The notes: generated from the sequence alone by a model not told the origin. Shown: positions 23,584 to 35,900, counted from the first letter of the stretch. The stretch is 64,000 bases of DNA from Gigaspora margarita (GCA_009809945.1 WTPW01001079.1:94838-158837); one strand, 5' to 3'. Numbers and translations: made by a program.

Positions 23584-23773
23584 TTTCTTCGTGCATATAT
23601 TTTAGTATATACTTGTGTTAATTTTATTGAGGTACTTGATCACGTGTTTATATGCATTTAAATTTTGTGCTACGGTGATTGTCACCACCGATTATAGTTA
23701 ATGTTATTAGTGTAACCCTTATCCAACGCACATTGGATTGGGTGCAGTTACACGTTCCCATTCGGTAGCTGAA

Positions 23774-23784
23774 TCATATATAAG
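23774..23784 (+). promoter_or_regulatory. putative TATA box of the BTB-TLDc gene, unit 2
   Basis: TCATATATAAG about 70 bp before the ATG at 23849, within a 100 bp block almost identical to unit 1. Confidence 0.45.
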
Positions 23785-23848
23785 TGTCACCGTACTTTTT
23801 AAGTATATTACTTTTTAAACCTTAATCGTTATTATTATTTTTTATAAA

Positions 23849-25378
23849 ATGACTCTAAAACACTTTGAAAATCTTTCAAATAATTACCTGGAGCTTCTTA
23901 ACGATAAAGAAGACTTCAACGTAATTATCAATGTTGGTGAATCAACAAACACTAAAAGTTTCCAGGCACATTCAGCAATATTAAAATATAGGTCCTTGTA
24001 TTTTCGTGATAAATTGGCAAAAGCTATTAAAGATGATAATTATGTCAAGATAATTAATTTGAAAAATATTTCTATTGAACATTTTGAAATTATTATCAAG
24101 TAAGTATTTAATGGTTTACTTTTATAAATTTGTAGTATTTTTGAGTTGAAGAATCACCTTTAAATTATTGGTAATTTAATAAAGATACATCTACGGAGGA
24201 ATATGTTTACTAGAAAATCTTGAAACAATAGTTATTTTTGAGCTTACTCATGTTGCTTATGAGTTTCTCCTTGATGAATTGGCCAAGTATCTTGAAAATT
24301 ATTTAATTGAAACAAAATCATCTTGGCTTCGTTTACATTTTTACCGCGTTTATAATATTAGTTTTCAAAATGATAAATTTTATGAATTACAAAAATGGTG
24401 CAACAATAATGTAGTAAAGCACCCTGATAAATTTTTTGATTCAGAAAATTTTACCACACTTAAAGAAAATGCATTGGTATCTCTTATTAGACGCGATGAT
24501 TTACAAATGGAAGAAGTAAAAATTTGAAATCATGTTATCGAATGGGGAATTGTTCAAAATTCTGATCTACCTTCAGATCTTAAAAATTGGACTAGTGAGA
24601 ATTTTCTCGCTTTAAAAAACACATTAAAAAATTGGTTACCTCACATCCGTTATTTTCAAATGTCAGTTGATGATATTATTGATAACGTACAACCATACCA
24701 ACAAATCTTAGAAAAAGATCTTTGGAATGACATATCAATAAAGTTTATGTCACAAAGTCGTCAAATATCATCGATAATTCTTCCACCTCGTATAATTTTA
24801 ACACCACATTACCGACTAGGATAACTGAACAATTTTCATTGATTATGAGTGAAGCACATGCAGCTGAAATTGCTTCATGGGTTGATAGAAAAGATAATGC
24901 ATATTCTGTAACAAATAATCCATATGAATTTAAATTGCTTCTTCGTGGAACCAGAGATGGGTTTACCGGTACTTCATTTTGGGAATTATGTGATAAGCAA
25001 ACACATCTTGTTGTAGTTATGAAAGTTAAAGGTACTGATGAAATTCTTGGTGGTTATAATCCTATTGGATGGGATAAACAATATGATGGGAAATATAGGA
25101 GTTGTAGAGATAGCTTTATTTTTTCATTGAAAAATAGAACTATTCAATATTCGATTCTAAGTCGTGTAAAAGATCCAGAAAAAGCAATTTTGATTAATAT
25201 TGATTGTGGTCCGTATTTTGGTCGTGGCTATGATCTTGCCATGCACCATAATTTTAACAAAGATGAACAATTTTGGACTAATCAAAAGTCTTATGAAAAC
25301 GAATTAGAAATGCATCTACGTATAGTAATGGTTATACATCATATTTTTCAGTTGGCGAATATGAAATATTTCAGATAA
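23849..25378 (+). pseudogene. BTB-BACK-TLDc domain gene, unit 2 (broken)
   Basis: Exon 1 (23849-24099) is intact and differs from unit 1 by a few residues; the intron (24100-24184) is conserved. In exon 2 a TGG tryptophan codon has become TGA at about 24525 (EEVKI stop, where unit 1 has KEVKIWNYV). One base is missing near 24806 (ACACCACATTACC against ACACCGACATTGCC) and another near 25300, so the last residues are out of frame. TLDc landmarks remain readable (RGTRDGF, ILGGYNPIGW, GPYFGRGYDLAM). Damage is light, so inactivation is recent relative to the unit 3 copy. The BTB part alone could still be transcribed. Confidence 0.88.
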
Positions 25379-25394
25379 GTAAAAAAAGTCCTTA

Positions 25395-25545
25395 AAAAGT
25401 GTTTGATTTCTTATTTGTATTCGTAATTAAAAAGAGGTTGATTTCTTACAGTGTGATTCGTAATTAAAAAGAGTTCGATTTCTTACGGTGTGATTCGTAA
25501 TTAAAAAGAGTTCGATTTCTTACGGTGTGATTCGTAATTAAAAAG
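25395..25545 (+). repeat. variable-number tandem repeat after BTB-TLDc, unit 2
   Basis: Four copies of a roughly 37 bp unit (GATTTCTTACGGTGTGATTC plus GTAATTAAAAAGAGTTC). The last two are identical, which suggests recent expansion. Confidence 0.85.
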
Positions 25546-28319
25546 GCATAAAATGATTTATAAATTTATATAATATTAAAAGTGACAAGCTTTTATATGC
25601 ATACATGTAATAATAAATTAAATATCGAAGTTTCAAAGTTAAAGAATTTGATTCATTTAAAAAATTACACATATTCATACATATTTTTTATTTCCGGGCA
25701 GAGCGTCGAGCTTAAAATATGGGCACCGTGTGGGTTCCAGGATGTAAAATGAAAAAAATCTCAAATTTCAAATATCAAATAATTTTATGCAATAAAATTA
25801 GATAAATGAGTTCAGCATTGATCCCTATCAATTGACATCGATCAACGAATTATGTATCTTATGTATAATGCACAAATTTTATCTTTTTTTTTCATTTAAT
25901 CATCCTAATAAATATAAATCCTTATTTATTGGCCCGTAAATCCTTTGAAAGGATATTAGAAACATATATTTATAAAGAAACTTCAATTAACTGATATTCT
26001 AAAGGTAAAAATCAGGAGTTTGTTCGAAGATTATTGAGAAAACTAAACAGAAACGTAAATTCAACTTTGTGGATTCAAAAAATATACACATTGTAATCAA
26101 TAGCTCCAGATATTATTAAATCTAAACAGACGATAACTATAATTACATATTAATTGCATACTAATTGCATCCTAAAAAAAAAAAAATAAACAAAATAAAA
26201 AAAAAAAACACACACATAATACAGTAGCACCTACGAACAATTTACCAATAAAAAATCGCATAAATGATTGCAAAATGGTAAAAGCCAAATAACTTTTATC
26301 TTCCTGCATTTTAAACAAATAGTTACGAATAATAGTCAATACATTTTTAAGATCCTATTATTGAAAATTTATACTACCTTACTATTTTGAGTTTTTATGT
26401 AATTTTTTTTAAATATTAAAGCTGAAACCATTTTTATGTAGTTTTGAACTATCAAGTTTTTTTTAAGGTATATATAAACATTATTATATGTAACAATACA
26501 ACTAAAATTACATTGTTTATTATAAATAATATTTACTTCATCTTTTGGTTTTTTTTTTTTTTTATTAAATATAAAAACAAACAACAAAAATTTTATGATA
26601 TATAGAACAATTTCACTGCGAAAAACTTTAAAAGATGATTCTTCTAATAAATCATGGAAAAAATAGATACATATTTAGAGCCTTTATCTTGAAAATGCCC
26701 TTATAAGACATAGTAATTATTATGTCTCATAAGATCATTTTCGAGGCAAAACTCAATTTCATGTCTCACAATTATTTTTATCAGTGATATAAATATTACT
26801 TTCTTCGATAATGATTAGTTACTCACGAAAGCTTATGACAATGTGCGAATTCAATGTTCTCAACAACACTTTAAAGCTTAGGCCACGTAAGTTGATTTTT
26901 CGTTTTGCATAACCCATCAATCCATTTTTTCAATTTTTTTAAAAAAATTATGTCATCTGATATATCCTGAGATTATCCAATATGGTTAATAAGATAAAAA
27001 AATCCGTCTGCTGACCCAATTTTTCAGATTTCATGTTATGCAAACCGAAAATTTAACTTTGCGTGACCTAATCAAACCCTTGAACTAGATGTGAACGTGA
27101 GTTTATTAATATTTAAATTTAAAAAAAATCCGACCGACAGACCAGGATTTTGGATCACCAATGAAAAATTATCTTTGTTGGTGTTATATATTCAAAAAAA
27201 TTGTTTATGTGCATTTTTGTCCAATCATAATTCATTACTCAAAGTAGCCAATCATATTTGATTATTTAACCCAAAAATTTGGCGTTTAAAAAAAAAATTG
27301 GATATTTTTTGCTGTTTTGTACTGTACAAACAATAATAGTAATAACAATAATATTCTATGTATTCGATAATATTATGTTTCATTTTTGATAGCATCTGCA
27401 AATTCGATTAAAAAGAATTTACTAACCCACCACTTTCTATTGGACAGATGAAAATTTCGTCTCTTATGAGACGAAATATTCACGAGATTAAAACGTAGTC
27501 ATTCTTATGCCAAAAACAATACTTATAAAATAGATTGAGTATTGATTTTTTTATTTTTTTAAGCATTCACTTAAGATCTGTTAACTAGTGGTATTTTCTC
27601 CACAGCATGTGTTTAAATAATATTTCTAAGCGAATAAGAAATTTTTATTAAAAACAAAAAAAAGTGCTAAATATTTCAACTTGTTTTTATACCGAACCAA
27701 CATCCTGTAAGATAAAAATATAAGTTACATTTTCAACGAATTAATATAGCACTATACAAAAAGGTATGACTAGAAATGTTCATCTAGCAAGATAAACTTA
27801 GCATAAATTTCACATGTCGCGGCGAAATCATATCGCGCGACTTCTCGCGAGCCATGTGACCAAAGCTCACTCTTGAAAAAATGTATACATATGGTGACCA
27901 TTGATCATTAATATTTTCTGATCAAATAATTTATCTCGCGCGAAATACACCATATCGCACAAGTCACGCGAAATCTCGGGTGTGACCCATGACTTTTGTG
28001 ATAATGATCGCAAGGAAATTTCGGAGATTCTAGATTGTCTATTGATCAGTTGCATTTTCCAACGTATCTCTATATTCATTGAAATCTGTAATCTAATTTC
28101 CCTTGTTTTACATAACATGTCTGCGGAGATCATTTTTTCCGCAATAATGAACAATTTTGCACTTGAGAAATGGTTGCGGAAATAACTTTACAACCATTTT
28201 TAATTCAACAACGTTGTGAATTGAACATTTCCTTTTGATGCAAGAATTTACGGGAAAAATATGGTTTTACTAATTTTCCCTAAAGTTCCCATTGGATGAT
28301 CAATCTCATTATATGAAAT
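25546..28319. other. spacer of unit 2 shared with unit 1
   Basis: Closely follows unit 1 from about 5590-5865 and 6710-9299. It includes the CGCG-rich patch at 27820-27990. No gene is supported. It contains the old Harbinger-type MITE listed separately. Confidence 0.6.
26881..27068. mobile_element. Harbinger-type MITE, old copy, unit 2
   Basis: Orthologous to 7809-8022, about 26 bp shorter by an internal deletion. GGCCACGTAAG start after TTA and ACTTTGCGTGACC end before TAA. Confidence 0.6.
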
Positions 28320-28529
28320 AAATCATTACGTATTTAAATTATTTTTTAATTTTTTTTTTGTATATAACCTTTTCTATTTAGTTTTTTTTTCGTACCTAAC
28401 TTTTTTCATATTTAATTTTTTTTTTGGTATTTAATTTTTTTTTTCGTATTTAATTTTTTTTCGTATTTAACGATTAATTTTTTCGCATTTAATAATTAAT
28501 TTTTTAGTTCATATGTAATTTCTATCATT

Positions 28530-29069
28530 CACTCTCGTTATAGTGAACTTTCATTATAGTGAAGATTTGATATAGTGAAGAATTTTAAATTCTGGGATTA
28601 ATAAACTTCAATTCGATATAGTGAAGTATTATACAATAATATTCTCTTGATATAAGGCCACGCAAAGTTGATTTTTGTTTTGCATTACCCGCCGGCCCAT
28701 TTTTTCAATTTGTTTAAAAATTATTTATTTATTTATTTATTTATTTAGATCCCAATTGTGCCAATTGTTCGATTTTGACGTTTATTTTTTCCCGCTATTC
28801 TCATGCGGTGTTACCCGAAGGAGACATTAATTTCTCGTAATTGTCCGATAGGATTGACGGAGAAAATATGATTGCCGACCCAATTTTTAGATTCCTTGTT
28901 GTGTAGAATGAAATAACCTTAGATCTAAATATTATTCTATTAACTTGCAGTGAATTAAAAAAACCCCCCGAAAGACCGACCCAAGTTTTCAGATTCCATA
29001 TAATTCAAAACCTATAGTGCCGATTTTTTTTTTTTTTTTAGCCGGAGATTTCACTATAATAAGAGTAAA
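28530..29069. mobile_element. pogo/Tigger-like MITE, unit 2
   Basis: Orthologue of 9440-9990 with the same ends and the same nested GGCCACGCAAAG-ended element (28656-28918, preceded by TAA and followed by TTA). Confidence 0.5.
28656..28918. mobile_element. Harbinger-type MITE nested in pogo-like MITE, unit 2
   Basis: Begins GGCCACGCAAAGTTGATTTT and ends GAAATAACC before TTA. The right terminal repeat is shortened by a small deletion relative to unit 1. Confidence 0.5.
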
Positions 29070-30060
29070 TTGTATTTAATTTTTTTTCTTATTTAATTTT
29101 TTTTTCACACTTAATTTTTTTTCACACTTAATTTTTTTCATATTTAATTAATTTTTTTTCGTATTTAAATTATTTTTTTTCATATTTAATTAATTTTTTT
29201 TTTTTCACACTTAATTTTTTTCATATTTAATTAATTTTTTTTCGTATTTAAATTATTTTTTTTTCATATTTAATTAATTTTTTTTTTCGTATATAAGTTA
29301 ATCTTTTCATATTTAATTAATATTTTTCTTAATTTAAATTAGTTTTTTCCGCCTTTAAATTAATTTTTTTTCGTACTTAAACTAATTTCTTTCTATATTA
29401 AATTAAATTTTATTTTTTCTATTTAAATTAATTTATTATTTAAATATTTTTTATTTTTTTCATATTTAAATTATTTTCACTAATAAAAAAAAATGTACAT
29501 GGAATGAGCTTGAAATATCTTGATGTTTACGTTCAAAGCAAAGTGAAAAGTTGCATTTATTAATATTGGCAATTTTTTGTATCTGGTACCAAACTTTTGC
29601 AGAATCGATTGTATTTTGAAATTTTGAAAACTCGTAAGAAAAACTTAGAATTCTCAAGAAAATAATAAAATTTTCAAACAAAAATAGTTGAAATTTTTAA
29701 ATTTGCATGAGTCTTAATTTCAAGAAACTAAAAAAATTGTTGAACAACAAATGTTTGAATCAATTTTGTAACTTTTGTAAGTTTGCATAAATCTCTGAAT
29801 TCTCAAAAAAATAAATAAGTAGATAAAAAAAAATACTCGAATAACTTAAATATTTGAAAAGCATTTTATTTTTTCTCGATCTCGTGGCGATGCTAATTAT
29901 TAATTGGAAATGGTATATCATGCGTTCAATCAGATTTGGGAAATTAGAATTGTGTAAATACTAAATTTTCTTTTGTACGACTAGTTAGTGTTGCGTCTGG
30001 CTAAACTTAAGCCCCTGAAATTATAGACTGTTACAGTAAATTTTGTTTTTAAATAGTAAA

Positions 30061-30699
30061 ATGAATTACAATAGCTCGGTTTATCATGAAAATTTCATTA
30101 ATTTAGATCCTTATGACCTTGGATACAATTATCAACATGGAATAGGGGTTGAAAAGGATGAACATAAAGCATTCAATTATTATCAAAAATCTGCAGAAAT
30201 GGGTGACGTTAATGGAATATTTCAAGTTGGATATTGTTACCGAAATGGAATTGGCATTGAAAAGGATGAACATATGGCTTTCATTTATTATCAAAAATCT
30301 GCAGAGATGGGAGACGCTCTTGGAATGCGTAATGTTGGATATTGTTATCAATATGGAATAGGGATTGAAAAGGATGAATGGAAAGCATTCATTTATTATC
30401 AAAAATCTGTAAAGATGGGAAACATTGATGGAATATTTCAAGTTGGGTATTGTTACCAAAATGGAATTGGAGTTGAAAAGGATGAACAAAAGGCATTAAT
30501 TTATTATCGAAAATCTTTTGAGATGTGGCACGGTAGGGGGGGCATTTCAAATTGGTTATTTTTATGATAAAGGAATCGGAGTTAAAAAGGATAAGCATAA
30601 AGCATTCACTTATTATCAAATATCAGCAGAGATAGGTGAGGCTATTGGTGCATATAAAGTTAGATATCTACAAAGAGCCAAATACTGGTATAAAAGGTA
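30061..30699 (+). pseudogene. Sel1-repeat protein gene, unit 3 (one frameshift at a G tract)
   Basis: ATG at 30061 (MNYNSSVYHENFINLDPYD) opens a frame with about six Sel1-like repeats of 36 residues: HGIGVEKDEHKAFNYYQKSA, RNGIGIEKDEHMAFIYYQKS, QYGIGIEKDEWKAFIYYQKS. At 30536-30542 a run of seven G adds one base compared with unit 2 (GGTAGGGGAGC) and shifts the frame after the EMWHGRG segment. The rest continues in the next frame to YWYKR. A short deletion has also removed the text between RY and LQRAKYW. Since the break is in a homopolymer, a sequencing or assembly error is possible, and this copy could be functional. Ends with the same CAAAG-type donor-like stop (AAAAG/GTAAATTTTG). Confidence 0.8.
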
Positions 30700-31600
30700 A
30701 ATTTTGAGTTTAAATTTCGCTGAAGTATTGTGATAAATTTAGGTGTAATTGAAATTAAAGATCATATAACAATCAGAGTCATTTTTAAGGGTAAATTAGG
30801 GTTATATAAATTAAAATTTTTATTTTAGACCACAAAAATGAATTCAAACAAAATTTCGAGTTAAAGCTATATTCACAAGCAAAATGATTGGTTTATGAAA
30901 CAAGATCTTTTACACCTAAACTTGGTATTCGACCTGTAGATCTGGTGTCGACCACAATACGTCGTCAGGGACTAAACTTCATTATTATAAGACATACATA
31001 TTTATTTAACAAATACATATATTTTCATACATTTAAATTACTGATTAGGGGAAACGATTTAGCATTAGGTATTATTTTAATTAATTTAATATAAGCTCTT
31101 TTTTTTGTAAATTGTCTAAATTTTATAAATATTGGTTAAGGATGCACAATTATGAAATTGAAGATGAGTTGAAAAAAGTGTTGATCGATAATCGATTACT
31201 ATGTATTCCTTATGATGAATTTGAAGACATTAAAGTGATATGTAGAGGTGAATTTTCAACTGTATATCGTGCTAGATGGTATTCTAAAAGTCAATATTTA
31301 AATAGAAAAGTTGCGCTTAAATTGTCACATGTTTCAAAAAATAATAATGGAGAATTTATAAGAGAGGTAATTTTTATTAAATATTTTATTTATATTATTT
31401 GGGTATATGTCATTTGTATTAATAAAATAATCTGAATATAAATTTCTTCTTAATACAAGTTAAAAACATATTGTGATAACGGTCTTAAAAATCCAAATTC
31501 TTTGAGGTGCTTTGGTATATCAAAAGATAAAGCTTCCAACAATTATATCTTTGTCTTGGAATATGTTGACAAGGATATCTTACGGCAAAATCTACATACT

Positions 31601-31720
31601 ATAGCAAAAATGGATATAGCAAAAATGGATATAGCAAAAATGGATATAGCAAAAATGGATATAGCAAAAATGGATATAATAAAAATGGATATAATAAAAA
31701 TGAATATAGCAAAAATGGCA
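31601..31720 (+). repeat. 15 bp coding minisatellite in the unit 3 kinase
   Basis: Eight 15 bp units ATAGCAAAAATGGAT (five perfect, three with one or two changes), expanding an IAKMD motif that occurs once in units 1 and 2. Frame-preserving because 15 is a multiple of three. Confidence 0.92.
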
Positions 31721-32449
31721 TGGATAAATAAATCAAATCTGCTATGCTGTATTATACCAGTTCTTTATGCAATTCATTCTGTAGATTTTATTCATCGGGA
31801 TTTATACAGTGGAAATATACGGCAAAATCTACATACTATAGCAAAAATGGATTGGAAATATAAATTAAATCTGCTACATTGCGTTGCATCAGATCTTCAA
31901 GCAATTCATTCTGTAGATCTTATTCATCGGGATTTACACAGTGGAAATATATTATTAAATTAGGGTAGCTGCGCAACGCAGTCGCGCTAAAACCAGGAAC
32001 GTTATGTAAATTGTTATTTTGCTCAACTGGTTATCAATTTATAAACGTCTCACTTGGAACAAGACACACACTGAAACAACTTTCAGGCGTAAAGTATCTT
32101 TACTATACGCTTCTCTTCTCTTTATTTGTTACTATACGCTTCTCTTCTCTTTATTCGTTACAGTCAAAAGACTAACTTTTGCTCTTTCTATTTATATTAA
32201 TTCTGCAATTATATATATAGTATAACACTTATAATTCTCTAATTTTACTTTTTTCATTGTAATAAAATAAACTCTTAAATTCTACTAATAAAATCGTCTT
32301 TGTTACGGTGATTGATGATCACAATACTGTTGCTCAACATTATAATACTTGTCATAATTCTGTTCGACTATATTACCAAATAAGCCGTTCGAATTTATTT
32401 TCATTCTATCTTTTGCACTTTTCGCTTTGTTATACATTTCGTATTAAAT

Positions 32450-32835
32450 CATTAACAGTCACTTTATAGGCAACTTAGTTTATAGACAATTAATTTACAG
32501 GCAAGATTATTCTACAGATGGTTACGGTTAATTCACAGACAAAATCATTTTGTTGACAATATATTTAGCAACAATTTCTTCATAAATTGAACCAGCTTTA
32601 CCGTAAATTCTCGAAACCACGTCCATGCCCGCTATTTCGAGAATTTAAACTTAATTATAACGACAATGACTAGAATTAATTTGTCTGTGAAGTCTGATGT
32701 CATTGAAATAACTGCCAATAAAACAAACTTGTTTGTTAATAATTGATTGTAAAATAATCTTACCTGTAATTAAATTCTCTGTGAACTAAGTTGTCTGTGA
32801 AGTAATTTTTGGTGAGTTGATGCTACTGAATAGAA
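32450..32835. mobile_element. foldback element with CACTT-ACAGACAA repeats
   Basis: CAGTCACTTTATAGGCAACTTAG at the left (given here as a longer region, key parts GTCACTT and CAACTTAG) is inverted at the right as CTAAGTTGTCTGTGAAGT. Repeats of TTCACAGACAA occur throughout both arms. Motifs resemble those in the MULE-like MITE at 49904-50335, so the two may be related. Confidence 0.5.
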
Positions 32836-33224
32836 TATTAAATAAAAACTCAATAAAATCGAAATAGATCACAATAAATACAATTTGAATCTTAAGGCAG
32901 TCTAATAGCAATAGAGAATATTTTACCCGATTTTGTTCCACCGTATGATACATATTACTGCGTTCTCAGAATAACACAAATACCAAATCTGGTGTTACGA
33001 TCGGTTGAGAGAGCTTGATGACATTGGGCTGGTTTAGTTCGATCGTGAACAAATTGTGATTAAGGTAAATGGTTTAAAACGATAACTAACACACATAATT
33101 ACGGGTATAAGGGTCCTCTCTATTAATATGAATCAATACATTGGATTATTACAGAAACTATCTACAACCCTACTTGTTCTTCCTCTATAAGCTAAAACCA
33201 AACTCTTATATATTTTTAATTCGT

Positions 33225-33395
33225 ATAGGAGCTTTAATTACTCGTTTGGAGATTCAAATCTCCAAACGGGCGATCAAATCTCCAAACGAGTAATTGATCA
33301 CCCGTCTGGAGATTTGATTACTAGTTTGGAGATTTGATCATCCGTTTGGGGCTTTGATCACCCGTTTGGAGATTCAATCACCCGACTATGCCACA
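33225..33395. repeat. minisatellite TTTGGAGATTTGATCACCCG
   Basis: About seven copies of a 22-25 bp unit, some inverted (ATCAAATCTCCAAACG), inside the element that split the unit 3 kinase. Confidence 0.8.
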
Positions 33396-34142
33396 AAGTA
33401 TGCCAAAATAAGAAATAAATAACAATAAAATAACAATACTAACTAAAAATAGAAAAAGTTGAGCATAAAAACACCACATGAACAGTAGAAGTATGTTACA
33501 CCAGCACAGCACATTGACATATAAAATTATAGATTTTTAATGTCCAATCAAATGCAAGATTTTGCGAATGTCATTCTAGATGGCAGGTAACCATACACTC
33601 CGTTAATTTGCATAACTACGTTCCTGGTATAACCAAAAAAGTGCATATATTGGAGATTCAGAACATTTAATATTGGCTAATATTGCATCAAAATCAAAAT
33701 CGGATGAAATTTATGGGATTTTACCGTACATTGCTCCTGAAATTTTGAAAACTAATCATATTCTAAAGCATCTGATATTTATTCATTTGGCATAATCATG
33801 TGGGAAATTTTATACGGTAAACCTGTTTATTTTGAGCAAAATTCAGAATTAGAATGTCTAATACAAGTATGCAATGGTTTACGACCACATATTTATGAAA
33901 ATACAGCCATATGCTACGTTGATTTAATGAAGAAATGTTGGAGTATGGATCCAGATATACGACCAACATCAATAGAAATTTATAATATTTTCGTAGAATG
34001 GCAAAATAGTGAAAATATTTTATTAGAATTATCTGAATTTGATAAAAAACTACAGAATATAAACAAGGAAGATCCGCAAATAAATAGTGAAAATAGCTTT
34101 ATTTTATTTGCTATCAAAGTAACTATAAATTTTGTTTTTTAA

Positions 34143-35900
34143 AGACAATAAATTTATTATGATATTGTTCTGTATTATTGCAAATTAAATATTTTTTTAT
34201 AGGAGCGAATCAGATGAAATGTTTTAATATTGGACTTGAATGTAATAGAATGTTAACATTAACATTATTAGTAATATTTTTAATTATTTCATTACTCATT
34301 TTCGAGTAATATTACATTATTTTTGAGCTAGTGAATTCTGTTACCTTATTTCTTATAATTAGTGTATTTTCTTTCCGCCCTTACCTCAGTATTTGTAATC
34401 GAGTTGTTTTAGTCAAATCGGTCTACAATTAGAGCATTTATAAAGGATCACTTCCTGTAAAAAGTGAAAGAATGGAAGACATAAATCGATCCTATTATAA
34501 ATATAATAAATTGATCATCCTCAATAAAAATCACTTGTAAATATTTAATAACCTAATGACTACGGCTAAAGCTAAATTCAACATTGAAAGTCATAATGCA
34601 CATATGTACATACGATCGTGTACCAGTCATACGATCGGTTCCTATCATTTTTCCGACAAGTTATCCGCATTGAAAGTTGCTGTCGAGAAAATGATGGAGA
34701 CTCGTCATATGATACCTAATACGCACTTTGTAGTTGGTAAGAAAGAAAATTCAATGCAAAAAATAGTGTATAGCGTAAAGGATGTGTAATAGCTGTGGCA
34801 TATGTAACATAAGTGATATATTTGGCTTAAGTGACATATAGCTGATACATTTCATATGTTTGATATATTGTATATTAGACATAATGAATACATTTAAATA
34901 TGCAAAGTCTAAAAAGACCAACTTGCGTTTCTAATAAGGTACGCAATTCAATAGAGTCAAAATATCAAAAAATGTCTCGCTGTAATAATTTCGCATAAAT
35001 AAAATTTGTTTAGTTATCTAACCCTGTGTCCTGAATTAAGGCATCGCGTACTTCCGCTTTAACAATAACTTCACTTAGATTAAATTTGAAATCCCGCAAA
35101 CTTTACTGCAGCGAAAGGGACGTAATCTGAGTTCTAAACCTAATTATTCAGACCGAATATTCCATGTCTAGATTGTAGTCTTCCATTGTTAAATCAGGGT
35201 AGAATTTAGCAGCATTTAGAGGTATTTAGTAGTGTTATTCATGTGAGGGCATTCGTCTGATAAGCTGATGTAATCAATTGCCCAGGTAACTTATTTATAC
35301 ACTTTAAAATATTTTTTGGGAATATAACATTTCACTAAATAAACATCACCGCAAACCCATTTTTCGCTTCGAATGAATGTCAATGTTCACTAAGCAAAAA
35401 TAATCAAAAATAATCAGTAGCCCCAAGAACTTCGCTTAGAAGACAAATATGCCCACTGTATATTGGACATACCGAATTATGCTGTAAAGTGAAGGCAACT
35501 GGAAACGTTTTCGTCTATAATTAATTTATTACGTTAGATTTAAATAAACTTTTATTTTAAACTGTTTAATTTGAATAGGTACAAGCTTTTAATAGTAGAC
35601 GAACCGGGCTTAATATTTAAATTTGTCGGTTCTTGCAGTGTATTACAGTTTAAGTTTTGGTCCATACCTTGTACGTAGATTCTTTGATGAGCATGGGTTT
35701 ATTAGTAATAAATATCACATTTCCCACTTTACACGAATCTATCTATTTTCTAAATATATATAATAATAAATTTTAAGCATGTATTTATTAGTTTATAAGC
35801 TTCTTTATGAAGGTTTTTTTTCGCTTTCTAGTAAGGTGATTTTGATTAAAACTATTATTTTGATTGGTTAATTATCACGGAAAATCACGGATGATCTACA
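34143..35900. other. non-coding flank shared by the three units (unit 3 copy)
   Basis: Counterpart of 1976-3800 with more base changes. It holds a 77-codon ATG frame at 34556-34789 (CTSHTIGSYHFSDKLSALKV, VEKMMETRHMIPNTHF) that is partly open in unit 1 and interrupted in unit 2. I list it as an ORF of unknown standing, not as a gene. Confidence 0.6.

Larger units (their letters stand above)
28320..29470. repeat. AT-rich degenerate tandem repeats with nested MITEs, unit 2
   Basis: Counterpart of 9300-10260, with an apparent local duplication of a block containing TTTTTTTCACACTTAATTTT. It holds the pogo-like MITE 28530-29069 and, within that, the Harbinger-type MITE 28656-28918. ATTT repeats (28723-28746) are also present. 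Confidence 0.65.
31963..33645. mobile_element. 1.7 kb element with hairpin end, inserted in the unit 3 kinase
   Basis: Left end GTAGCTGCGCAACGCAGTCG (a GC-rich hairpin, CTGCG-CAA-CGCAG) then ACCAGGAACG; right end CGTTCCTGGTATAA. The ACCAGGAACG motifs are inverted, and AAATTGC/GCATAA-type text lies inside both. The same end family recurs at 61100-61145 and 62582-62693. No target duplication could be fixed and no transposase frame is seen; the inside is a patchwork with a foldback and a minisatellite. The superfamily is unknown. The hairpin end recalls Helitron-like elements, but that is a guess. Confidence 0.6.
31142..34142 (+). pseudogene. protein kinase gene, unit 3 (internal duplication, split by insertion)
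   Basis: ATG at 31142 (MHNYEIEDELKK) begins exon 1. The glycine loop has decayed to CRGEFSTVYRA; the lysine segment reads VALKLSH. A 93 bp intron (31367-31459) follows. Exon 2 then has an expanded 15 bp repeat (five-residue units IAKMD) and a duplicated block, giving two catalytic loops, HRDLYSGN and HRDLHSGN. After NILLN a 1.7 kb element intervenes. The C-lobe resumes near 33650 but with disrupted frames over the activation segment; the DLG motif is not recognisable. It is open again from 33798 (MWEILYGKP, CWSMDPDIRP) to the stop at 34140-34142. Clearly non-functional as a kinase, though the first exon pair is an open frame of unusual composition. Confidence 0.85.

Noticed and set aside
27867-28154. 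Possible antisense gene conserved between units 1 and 2
   Set aside because: The two frames diverge by a frame shift in the middle, and the conservation does not exceed that of the surrounding non-coding spacer.
32930-33520. Possible solo LTR from TGTTACGATC to ATGTTACA inside the unit 3 insertion
   Set aside because: No 5 bp target duplication, primer-binding site or second LTR is visible; the TG...CA ends are too weak as evidence.
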